Of a stretch of DNA of 57,835 nt, positions 26,225-34,683 are shown piece after piece; within the stretch, counting starts at the first letter, position 1; each line of letters begins with the position of its first letter. The DNA is taken from contig NZ_JAMWZB010000031.1 of the NCBI RefSeq assembly GCF_024305035.1, positions 1-57,835 on the forward strand, read 5' to 3'. The position numbers were made by a program, and so were the translations under genes. Source of the stretch: Algoriphagus sp. (GTDB taxonomy: Bacteria > Bacteroidota > Bacteroidia > Cytophagales > Cyclobacteriaceae). The notes below the pieces were generated by a model that ran no database searches, had not been told where the DNA came from, and saw nothing but the letters and a program-made list of their open reading frames with translations.

Positions 26225-26707
26225 GTGCCATGAATTGAAATCATTCAAGTGGTGACTATCCATTGTGAGGGAGTGGTCAACTGCTGGTTTAAGACAAGGG
26301 TATTTATCATGAGGTGATCCCTGAATGGAGCAGGTTGTGAACTACCCATTTGCTAAAGATAAATAGGGTAGTTCACTTGGTCGTTCGTTAAACCAATGAT
26401 TTGAATTTCTTTTAACTGTCACTACATCAGCCAAATCTTTGAAACACTTTTCCTGCTGGGTAAAATATTAGCGTGATCATTTAGGTTCACCTAGCCTCTC
26501 TAAAGCAAAGGATTTGGGGAGATCTTAGGGGCCGGAATTTGAGCATCTTGGCGAATGTGGAAAAATAGGTTCAAATTTGAGCCAAGGGATTTGTCTTTGG
26601 GCTCTTCCTGAAGCTTGGTACTGAAAAACCAAAACGAAGTAGTGAACCTAATGGCTAGAAAATTCAAAGATTCCAGCTTATTATCTGCTTGTTTCAAATC
26701 CATTCGA
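26225..26707. other. Non-coding gap with a 10-bp inverted repeat
   Basis: No credible gene. Near the middle, TGAACTACCC (26338-26347) and GGGTAGTTCA (26366-26375) form a perfect 10-bp inverted repeat with an 18-base loop. It has no T-run and may be an operator or a bidirectional hairpin between convergent genes. The short minus-strand frame at 26500-26703 has no start context or family features. Confidence 0.5.
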
Positions 26708-27388
26708 TCATTTGCTGTGGGATCGGTCCGTATTCAATTCCCCTACTTTGTATAAGTGGGTATTAGCAGCCATTCCATTTGGATTACATCCCATTTTTCC
26801 TTCAGGTACTTCGATGCCGAGCTTGTGATAAAATTCAGCCCAATAGGAATCGGTTAGACCCGATTTGGGATCTTTGAACGTCATGGGCTCCAGCTGAAAT
26901 ACAGCCGCTTCTCTGAATGCCCGTTCCACAAAGTCTGAACAGTAAAGCGTAGAATCATTGAGTACATAGCTCCAATTGTATGGCTTACCCAACAGCGATT
27001 TTGCGGTAAGTACTGCTTGGGGGATAAAAGGCTGGATTTGGTCGGAGAGTCGGTATACGGCTAATTTTTTATTGGTGGTTAGGGTTTGGTTGACCAAACT
27101 ATCCAATGGTTCACGGACAGAACCTTTTTTCGGACTGGCGTGTAGGATGTAAATGCCCGACTCGGAGACTTCAAGAATACCGACATGGTCAAATGAAACA
27201 TTTTCCTGCTGTTGGGTGACCCTGTTGATGGCCCCGGAGAGTTGGTCTGGTTTTGCCCCCACAAATATAAGATCACCGGTCTGGAGCTGGAGATTGAAAT
27301 AGGGGGCTTCTTGCTGTGCAGTCGCGGGTAAAAAGAAACTGAAATGAAGATAAATGAGGATTGCTAGCCGTTTGAGCGAGTTTTTCAT
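26708..27388 (-). CDS. YiiX-like permuted NlpC/P60 cysteine hydrolase
   Basis: This 226-residue exported protein has a signal peptide (to about residue 25, PATAQQ). The motif order is LQTGDLIFVG, SFDHVGIL with the catalytic His, then LYCSDFVERAF with the catalytic Cys. This is the circular permutation (His before Cys) of YiiX/YebB amidases. These enzymes hydrolyse amide or ester bonds in the envelope, perhaps in peptidoglycan peptides or lipids. It is a single minus-strand gene, convergent with the EEP gene. Confidence 0.88.
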   Translation of the reverse strand: MKNSLKRLAILIYLHFSFFLPATAQQEAPYFNLQLQTGDLIFVGAKPDQLSGAINRVTQQQENVSFDHVGILEVSESGIYILHASPKKGSVREPLDSLVNQTLTTNKKLAVYRLSDQIQPFIPQAVLTAKSLLGKPYNWSYVLNDSTLYCSDFVERAFREAAVFQLEPMTFKDPKSGLTDSYWAEFYHKLGIEVPEGKMGCNPNGMAANTHLYKVGELNTDRSHSK

Positions 27389-28423
27389 GGGGCAAGTTCA
27401 GTACCGAGTTTAAAAGACCAGGATTAGTAGACGCTTTGTCAACCGGTTGTTTTTTGCTCAAAGATAAGCTCTTGAAAGGAATGGAACGAGAATCTTGAAT
27501 CAAGTCTTTGCAATCGGGAATGGAAAAGGGTCGAATCCTTCTGGAAAGAATGCAGTCCTATAGGTCTCAGGTATATCTGCTCCAGTTCACCTCGAGCAGG
27601 AGATCCAACGGAGCGTTTTGGATGGTGTTCAACCCAAAGGTGCTTTTGGCTAGTCGAATAGGAGATTGATTTAGGTGGATTACCCCCTTTTTTAAGTGCC
27701 TTCTCCCCCATTATTTAAAGGCAATTCTAGGAAAACGCTTTATCATGGACCAGTCCTTTCGAAAGCTTTTGGGCCTTAGGGTTTAAAAGCAGGAAATTTC
27801 AGGAGGCTAACAGGATAGGAGATTTGCTGTAAAAAAAGAACAGTGCTTTTTAAAATTGATTGAGCGATGGGCTGAGGATAGCGGGTAATTCTAAATTTCC
27901 CGGGAATTACTAATTCTCAGCCTATTCCAATTCACAGATAAAATAGGCATTTACCGGATTTTTCCTCTTTGGCGGTTTCTAAAGTTCACGTAGTCATTCT
28001 TATCGGAACTCCTATTTGGCACTTTACAGGGAAATCAGGTTCAAGGCCCAATCTGAAATGGGTATGGGGATTTGAAAGCGATGTGTTTTTTAAAATACGC
28101 TACTTCCTGTACCCTCGCTCAGTTGGACCCGATACGGTGGTAGAGTGAACGCTCAGTCGTTGACTTGAGTAGTTTACTTTAACTATTGATTTTGTTAACG
28201 TGGTTAAGTAAATCTTTATAAAAAATTCTTCCAATTGTAATTTTTAAGCGATAGCTATGGGCAGTTTGCTTGATATACCCTGATTTTGGCTTATCAAAAA
28301 TTAAATTGTAGCGGTGTGGGAAGTTGGAAAGGACTAAGTTTGATTTCTTTAGGGTTTCCAAACATCAAAATCATCCTTTTTTTGTATTTGGATTATTCTG
28401 CAGAAAACGTCCTTAATCCTTTC
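27389..28423. other. 1-kb gap with no credible gene
   Basis: Minus-strand frames of 60-90 codons occur (for example 27439-27711), but their residue composition is not protein-like and they lack start context. No repeats, RNA genes or hairpins of note were found. The part nearest 27389 should hold the promoter of the YiiX-like gene. Confidence 0.5.
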
Positions 28424-28822
28424 CTAATCGATGTGAAAGTGGCTTTTGAATAGGTTGAGGTTGGTTTTATCCAAAGGTTTTGTGAATTGGTATTTGATCA
28501 GCTTGTATTGGGCTGCAATTTCTTTGTGCATTTGGGAAATGGAGGAAGATAAAAGGAATACTTTGAGATTTTTGGGTTTTAAGGGTTCAATCTTGTTTAG
28601 GAATTGGAATCCATCAATTTCTGGCATATTGATGTCAAGGAGTAAAAAGTCGAAATAGTTTTCTTCATCTCGCTCATTGAAAAAGTGGATGGCCTCCTTT
28701 GGGTCAGTAAAGGACTTATATGCGACGTTTTGAGTTAAAATACCCTCCGCTTCCAATCTTTTTTTGGTAATTAAAATGCTGATAGGATCATCATCCAGGA
28801 GAAGGATTCGTTTAATTGCCAT
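28424..28822 (-). CDS. Single-domain response regulator
   Basis: This 132-residue receiver-only protein has ILLLDDDPIS with the acidic pocket, FLLLDINMPEIDG with the phospho-acceptor Asp, FLLSSS with the conserved Ser, and YQFTKPLD with the conserved Lys. It has no output domain, so it probably works by protein interaction or in a phosphorelay. Its start overlaps the histidine kinase gene by 11 bases, so the two are co-expressed and likely partners. This pair lies among Bacteroidota rcp1-like regulators. Confidence 0.93.
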   Translation of the reverse strand: MAIKRILLLDDDPISILITKKRLEAEGILTQNVAYKSFTDPKEAIHFFNERDEENYFDFLLLDINMPEIDGFQFLNKIEPLKPKNLKVFLLSSSISQMHKEIAAQYKLIKYQFTKPLDKTNLNLFKSHFHID

Positions 28823-31130
28823 TCGGAAGGGATAGTTTATAGATTACGGTGTTCTTTTCTTGGTTGGTTATGCTAAGTCGGCCTCCAAGGAATTTCATCA
28901 GGTTCTGGGCTGAGCTGATTTTCCAGTTGTCGTCTCTAAAATGAGCTGACTCTTGCTCCTGGAGTGTAAGGGCTTGTCTGGTATTATTGATGATATCAAT
29001 ATGTACGAAATCCTCATCCTTTTGATAAGCTTTAATCCAAAGCCAATAGGGCTCATTTTCGGGCCTTGATTTGAACCCAAAGGATAGAACCTGAATTATG
29101 ATGATTTTTAAATAATCAGGAAAATTGAGGATGATCAAGTCTTCGGCTACTTCAAATCGGAAACGATGATCCTTGGTCAAAAGAAATGGAAAGGAATTTT
29201 TGATGATTTGATGTAAAAAGACCTTTAGATTGATGGGATCTATTTCTGTTTCATTGGGGAGGTTTAAATCCGTGATGGAGTTAAGTTTTAAAATTGTTTG
29301 ATCCAATGAATCGATGGACCCTTTCGCCAGATTAAGGAACTCCAACTTTTCTTCGGTGCTTTTGGATAGCTCGATCAGGCTAAATAAACCTTTAATACTA
29401 GCCACGTGGGAACGAAAATTATGGGAGACTAAATTGTTGAACTCTATGAGTTTACCGTTAAAAAAGGAAGTTAGTTTGGAAATTTGAAGTAATTGCTTGG
29501 TCTTTGCCTCCAATTCTGAAATATCGTATCCGATACACAAGAGTTCTGGTTCATTTTTTCCTTCATACACTGAAATATCCCATTGACAAGTCAGTTCTTT
29601 TCCCCGGTTGTTTACTTGCTTTAATTTTACCCGAAAGACCTCTCCCTTATTTTTAAAAGCAGACTCTGCTGCTTTGATGGCTTTTATTTTAGAATCTCCT
29701 ACAAGGACCTCCTCATTGATTTTTTCTCCTATATCCAGCTCATTTTTCTTTTGGAAGGATTTCCTGTAATATTCGTTTACAAAGGTAATCCTGCCCTCCC
29801 TGTTCATTTTGTAGATAAAGAAGCTGGTGTTGTTCACCAGGTTTTTCAAGAAGGCATTTTTTTCCTTTAACAAGCTTAGGTTATGGGTCAATTCCACGTT
29901 AAGATGGTAATCCTTTGTAATATCCTGGATGCTCCCGATTACCTTAGTGACCTTATTGGCCTGAATCAAGGGCCGGGCGGTTACTCTAACCCATTTATGT
30001 TTCCCGTCTTGGGACTTAAATTGATAAGTGCTGTCATAAGGCTCCTGATTGGCAATACAGGAATGTAAATCCTGTTCCATGCTCGAGTAGCTATTCTGCA
30101 AATAAAAAGTTTTAATGTAATCGATATCCAAAGGGCTATTTGGAGCAATTCCGTAAATTTTATAGGTGTTTTCAGTCCAAGTCAGTTGATTGGAGATAAG
30201 GTTTACCTCCCAAGCTCCGATTTCTCGTTGGCGCTCTACTTCCTCCATCATTACCTTGTAGCTCAACAGTTTGGTTTCCAAATTTTTATTTTCAGTGATA
30301 TCCAAAAAAGTACAAATCAACCTGCTTTCGTGAATCCTGTAATTGATTTGGAATACTTGATCAAAGTCCTCCAAAGTAAGGATACAGGAACTGGGTGGAG
30401 TAGGGGAAGCGGGATCGAGCTGGCTTATTTTATCAAGAATGATTCCCAGCGGGTTTCCTTTAAGGTCAAACCTTTTGTTGATAAAGGAGGGATAGCTAAG
30501 CGTGTAGGTATCCGGTAAATTAAAAAGTCTTTTGGTGTGCTCGCCAAGCACAAGGCTTTGATTTTTAAAATCAACATAAACTCCTCCGATTTTACTTAAC
30601 TCAGCCGATTGATGAACAATTTCCTGCCAAGATTTCAATTCTTGTTTTTCCCTTTCCAGTCGCTTGTAGGCCTTATGTTGGGCTAAAAGCTGCATGACTT
30701 GCCGGCTGAGCAATTTGAGATTCCGAAGTTGGAATTCGCTCAGCTCATTGGGTTTATAGTCTAAGACACAACAGGATCCAATTACTTTTCCTTCTTCATC
30801 GTGAAGCGGGACTCCAGCATAAAACTGTATTCCAAACGCTTGCCTTGCAGGATGCTTAGCATAATAAGGGGATCTTGTTAAGTCGCTGACAATGAGATGA
30901 TCCATTTGCTGTTCCTGAAACCTATTGCAGATGGAATATTCTATGGGTGTTTCTTTTAGGTCAAAGCCATAGACAGATTTAAACCATTGCCTATCCTTTT
31001 CTAAAAATACGATGAGCCCAACCGGACACTGGCACATCTCTGCGGCCATGGCTGTGATCTGATCGTACAATTCCTCGGCAGGAGTTCCGATGATCTGATA
31101 GGATGCTAATCCATGATTACCAAAATCCAT
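28812..31130 (-). CDS. GAF/PAS sensor histidine kinase, degenerate ATPase
   Basis: This 772-residue cytoplasmic sensor has no membrane segments. It has a GAF domain (about residues 10-150, PVGLIVFLEKDRQWFK, GVPLHDEEGKVIGSCCVLDY) and two PAS/PAC units (about residues 290-410 with WVRVTARPLI, and about 430-545 with FVNEYYRKSFQKK). A dimerisation helix follows with SHNFRSHVASIKGL and a candidate phospho-His near residue 576. The C-terminal ATPase region keeps the general fold pattern, but the N-box is IIIIQVLSFGFK without the expected Asn, and the G1 box DxGxG reads DIINNTRQ. Catalysis is therefore doubtful. It may act as a phosphatase or scaffold for the downstream regulator. Confidence 0.88.
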   Translation of the reverse strand: MDFGNHGLASYQIIGTPAEELYDQITAMAAEMCQCPVGLIVFLEKDRQWFKSVYGFDLKETPIEYSICNRFQEQQMDHLIVSDLTRSPYYAKHPARQAFGIQFYAGVPLHDEEGKVIGSCCVLDYKPNELSEFQLRNLKLLSRQVMQLLAQHKAYKRLEREKQELKSWQEIVHQSAELSKIGGVYVDFKNQSLVLGEHTKRLFNLPDTYTLSYPSFINKRFDLKGNPLGIILDKISQLDPASPTPPSSCILTLEDFDQVFQINYRIHESRLICTFLDITENKNLETKLLSYKVMMEEVERQREIGAWEVNLISNQLTWTENTYKIYGIAPNSPLDIDYIKTFYLQNSYSSMEQDLHSCIANQEPYDSTYQFKSQDGKHKWVRVTARPLIQANKVTKVIGSIQDITKDYHLNVELTHNLSLLKEKNAFLKNLVNNTSFFIYKMNREGRITFVNEYYRKSFQKKNELDIGEKINEEVLVGDSKIKAIKAAESAFKNKGEVFRVKLKQVNNRGKELTCQWDISVYEGKNEPELLCIGYDISELEAKTKQLLQISKLTSFFNGKLIEFNNLVSHNFRSHVASIKGLFSLIELSKSTEEKLEFLNLAKGSIDSLDQTILKLNSITDLNLPNETEIDPINLKVFLHQIIKNSFPFLLTKDHRFRFEVAEDLIILNFPDYLKIIIIQVLSFGFKSRPENEPYWLWIKAYQKDEDFVHIDIINNTRQALTLQEQESAHFRDDNWKISSAQNLMKFLGGRLSITNQEKNTVIYKLSLPNGN

Positions 31131-31513
31131 TTAATACTATTTAAAATACAAAAAAAAGTGAACGTTATTCTTTTTAACTTATCCATTACAAATAAAATAA
31201 AAAATATAGATTTTGTTTGATTTTTTTTACAGCATTGTTTCATTGAACTTTAATGCTTCATTCAACTTGTTGAGGGTTTAGATCATTGATTTACAGTGGC
31301 TTACTAGTTGATGATTTGATAGGCTAAATTAAGCTTTCCTTGAATACTGAATAGGTTCAATTTCCAAATTGAAGGGTTGTCACAAATGATTTGAGATTGA
31401 AAAATGGGGGTAGAGATTCAATGACCATCTTTTCCATGGATCTTCTATTTTTTCTTGTTTCAAAACAAGTTTTTGGTAGGCTTTTTTACGAGTAAATCTC
31501 AATGCTGTCCTAA
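31131..31513. other. Upstream region of the kinase operon, no gene
   Basis: This AT-rich stretch contains the promoter region of the minus-strand kinase/regulator operon. No gene or clear repeat is visible. It borders the dead IS4 element. Confidence 0.5.
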
Positions 31514-32790
31514 CTAATCTTTGATGAGTATTAATTTACCCATTTCTACCAATTCAAGGGATATTTTAGGAGTAATCTGGAAATAGATTCCCCTTTGAGC
31601 TTTTTTTCGGTGGGTTATCCTGGTCCTCAAAGGGCCTGTCAAGTTATTTTGAAGTTCAATTTTGACGAATAGGTTTAATCGGATAAAGGCGACTGGATTG
31701 AATAGATGCCATCCGAATTTTGCAGTGGCTTTCATGACTTTCAACAATTGGTGATCAATGCAGTTCAAATCTGGATCATTACCGCATTTTTTGAGGTGCC
31801 GATAAACGTTTTGATGTGAAACAACGGTTTGATGTCTCGGAAAAACACTTCGGTCTCTCACCTGGATTTGTAAAGATCCCCTATGGTCTGTGCAACCCTA
31901 GTGAAGTTGTTGGTGATCAACGCTGTGGTCTGCTTGTTTTCCTCATCCCATACAGCGACCCTTCTTATCCTTCTTGGATACTTGGCCTTGGATTGGGGGG
32001 TTGGTCAGTTCGAGCTCTTCGTCTATAAGTATATGTTGGGCTTTGTCTTCAGGCAGTTCCCACTCTTTAACGGTAAGTAATGCCAGGTTGTCTTTGTGCC
32101 GAAAAAAAAACACAACGTTGCCGTCTCAACCATTGAGTTGAGTAGGGGGAAGTCATTGTGATACCTGTTGGCTACGATCACCGCCACTTTCTCTAGAGCA
32201 ATGTCATAGGTATTTTTATTGTCTCCAACACTTCCTTCGGTAATATTCAGATAAACAGGGCGTTTTCCGTCATAATCGAGGAGGGTATGCATCTTGATAG
32301 CTCCCTTTTTTGGTAGGAGAGGTAGCCCAGTCAAAGACCGACCAACGTGGAGTCCAGCAGGTAGACGGGGACATTTACTTTGAGTTTTGTCTGCTTCAAA
32401 GAACCCTGCTGTCCTAAACTACCCAACAGTGAATACTAGAATTCTTTGAACAGATTTGAGTCCCTTCGCTTGTTCTGTGAGCTGATACTTGACTTGGAAG
32501 GGATCTTGGGAATACCCAAGTGGTGGAGACTGCCGGTGGCTGACCGGAGTCTGTTGGAGGTATCCCCTACCGAAGTACTCTTGACGAAATGACAGAACAA
32601 CATGGAGACTAGGTGGGTCCAACTGTCAAATCCTTTACAGGCTTTGACGGGTTGCTTTTCCAGAACCAGCTTCTTGAAAATTGACCGGTCAATCTTTTTA
32701 ATAATCTGCGAAAACAGTGTAATATTACCCGTGAGAGTTCTGATGTTTTGGTGAAAACCCAAAGTAACTACTTTAGGCAAAAAGTAGGGC
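31514..32790 (-). pseudogene. Inactivated IS4-family transposase (DUF4372-DDE)
   Basis: The pieces line up on the minus strand. An N-terminal DUF4372 part lies at 32436-32780 (KACKGFDSWTHLVSMLFCHF), the DDE part at 32023-32334 (HTLLDYDGKRPVYLNITEG, EKVAVIVANRYHNDFPLLN), and the tail at 31514-31861 (MKATAKFGWHLFNPVAFIRL). Between these, KYPRRIRRVAVWDEENKQ and related text appear in another frame near 31870-31980. Several frameshifts and gaps make the element inactive. IS4 transposases of this type are normally about 390 residues. Confidence 0.92.
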
Positions 32791-32887
32791 CTCTCATTTT
32801 ATTATTTAAGACGGTATTGAACCAAAATAAAGAAAAGTAGCTAAATTAAGATTCTATTCAAACATTCCTCTCTAGTCTACTGAGGCG

Positions 32888-33244
32888 ATGACCTTTACTA
32901 CTATTATACCCAAATTACCCATGAGAGATGGCTTCAAAACCAAGACCTATTATCAAAGCTTGGGGTTTGAGTTGATGTCTGATTATGGAAATTATCTGAT
33001 TTTTCAACGAGCGGGGTTGGAAATTCATTTTTTTGAGTTCAAAGACTTGAACCCTGATGAAAATTACGGCCAAATTTATATTCGAATCAATTCCATTGAC
33101 CAGCTTTACCAAGAATACTTGGAGCGAGCGATTGCAATTCATCCCAATGGATCTCTACAGGATAAACCTTGGGGTCAGCGGGAATTTTCCCTTCTTGATC
33201 CGGATAATAATTTATTGACTTTTGGGGCGCCAGTTCATTTATGA
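32888..33244 (+). CDS. VOC-family (bleomycin-resistance/glyoxalase-like) protein
   Basis: This 118-residue protein has the paired beta-alpha-beta units of the vicinal-oxygen-chelate fold. The markers are IPKLPMRDGFKTKTYYQSLG, a strand with FQRAGLEIHFFEF, and FSLLDPDNNLLTFG with the conserved D-P-D-N-N turn. Size and motifs match bleomycin-binding-like proteins. Such proteins sequester drugs or act as small metalloenzymes, but specificity cannot be read from sequence. It is a single gene downstream of the dead IS. Confidence 0.88.
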   Translation: MTFTTIIPKLPMRDGFKTKTYYQSLGFELMSDYGNYLIFQRAGLEIHFFEFKDLNPDENYGQIYIRINSIDQLYQEYLERAIAIHPNGSLQDKPWGQREFSLLDPDNNLLTFGAPVHL

Positions 33245-33808
33245 AATCTAGCACAAAAGCGACACACAAAGGGATGATTCTAATCCATGCGAAGAATCCA
33301 TCTGACCTCTGAAAATTAATTATAGATACAGGAAATGAGCCTGAACTGATTCAATCGAATTCCGATCATCGGTTTCGGATCAGTACCATTCTAGAAGGTG
33401 AAGATTTATTTTATCACTTTTTATGCAGTTTGATATTTCCTTTTCCCGTAAGGGTTTTCCTCTTTATCGAATAAAAATATAATTTTAGGTATAGTGCTGG
33501 TATCGTTGTTAATTGTTAGGCAACTAGTATGGGCTTTGCCCAAGCAGTTGATGAACGTACCTTAGTCTCTTTGGTTTGAGCATTGATTAGAAGATGCTGA
33601 ATTAATTTTTCAAAGCAGTCAAGAAGGATTTTGGCAAGAGCTAAGGGGGAATTGCAGGAAGAAAAAGAATGGCTTTCCTTTTAGGATTTCATTTTCCTGA
33701 TTTAAATAATTTGAAGGTTTCAATCCTTTTCCAAGTGTATTTACCTATTTCCCTTTATCCCCTTTCTTTTTGAAGAGTTCGCGCCATTTTCGGTTTGATG
33801 TAAGGTAA
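33245..33808. other. Gap with no recognisable gene
   Basis: No credible open frame on either strand. The segment ends at the stop codon of the minus-strand permease fragment and is probably decayed DNA between two mobile or broken units. Confidence 0.5.
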
Positions 33809-34537
33809 CTATTCGGTTTTGATTGATTCTACTGGATTGGCTACCGCCGATCGCCAGGATTGCCAACTGACCGTAATCCAGGCAAAGGTTAGGCTAATCA
33901 AGGCGGTTGATATAAAATACCAAATCGAAATGTTGAGCTTATTGGCAAATTGTTCCAGCCATTGATTCATCAAGTAAAAACCGATGGGAAGGGCAAGGAT
34001 CAATGCTATCAAAATTGGGGAGAGAAATTCTTTGGAAAGTTGAAGAACGATCCCTTTTATTGAAGCTCCCAAGACCTTTCTCACTCCAATTTCCTTGCGC
34101 TTGCTCTCTGCTGTAAAAATGGACAACCCCAATAATCTCATGCAAGAAATCAGCAGCGTAATCCAGGCAAAGATCCCCAGTAGATTTCCTGTTCTGGCTT
34201 CTCGGGCGTAGCTCAAAGCCAGACTACTTTCCAGGATATCGTAGTCAAAGGGTAGCCCGGGAACACCTTTATTCCAGGCTGTTTTCAGTTGTAGAATTTC
34301 TTCTTGGCCAAAATCCTTGTTAAGCCTAACCAAAAGTACATTACTGGCATCGGCAGCTGCATTTTTTGCCGGTAGAAAAATGGTGGGTTTAATCGGGTTT
34401 CTCAGATCCTGAGCATGATAGTCCTTGACTACACCGATGATCTGGCCAGAATAATCCGAAAATAACTGACCATTTTCTTCGGTATAGACCCTTAGGTCTA
34501 CACCCAATGGCTCAGGATGAGTCTGAGTTATCCATTG
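33809..34537 (-). pseudogene. Truncated FtsX/MacB-type ABC permease (C-terminal part)
   Basis: The open frame holds about 240 residues matching only the C-terminal half of Bacteroidota antimicrobial-peptide-type permeases: a periplasmic segment (GQIIGVVKDYHAQDLRNPI), then three membrane helices with the FtsX signature (SKRKEIGVRKVLGASIKGIV, near the middle), and an SWRSAVANPVESIKTE tail. Full proteins are about 780-810 residues. The frame upstream meets a stop at about 34538 and no first half is present. It is most likely a non-functional remnant. The first ATG in the frame is at 34507. Confidence 0.9.
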
Positions 34538-34683
34538 CTATTTATTTAGGAAGAATAAAAAAGATTTTTTACTTTATTGCCAGGATTAGATAGGGTTGGA
34601 TCTGTGAGTTAGACTCTGGGCTGGGTATTAGGTTACCGAATCCGATCCTAAGTATTTTTTCTCAGATTAATTCCTTTAGTGAA

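Noticed and set aside
27439..27711. Minus-strand 90-codon frame as a gene
   Set aside because: The residue composition is not protein-like, it has no start context and no recognisable motif.
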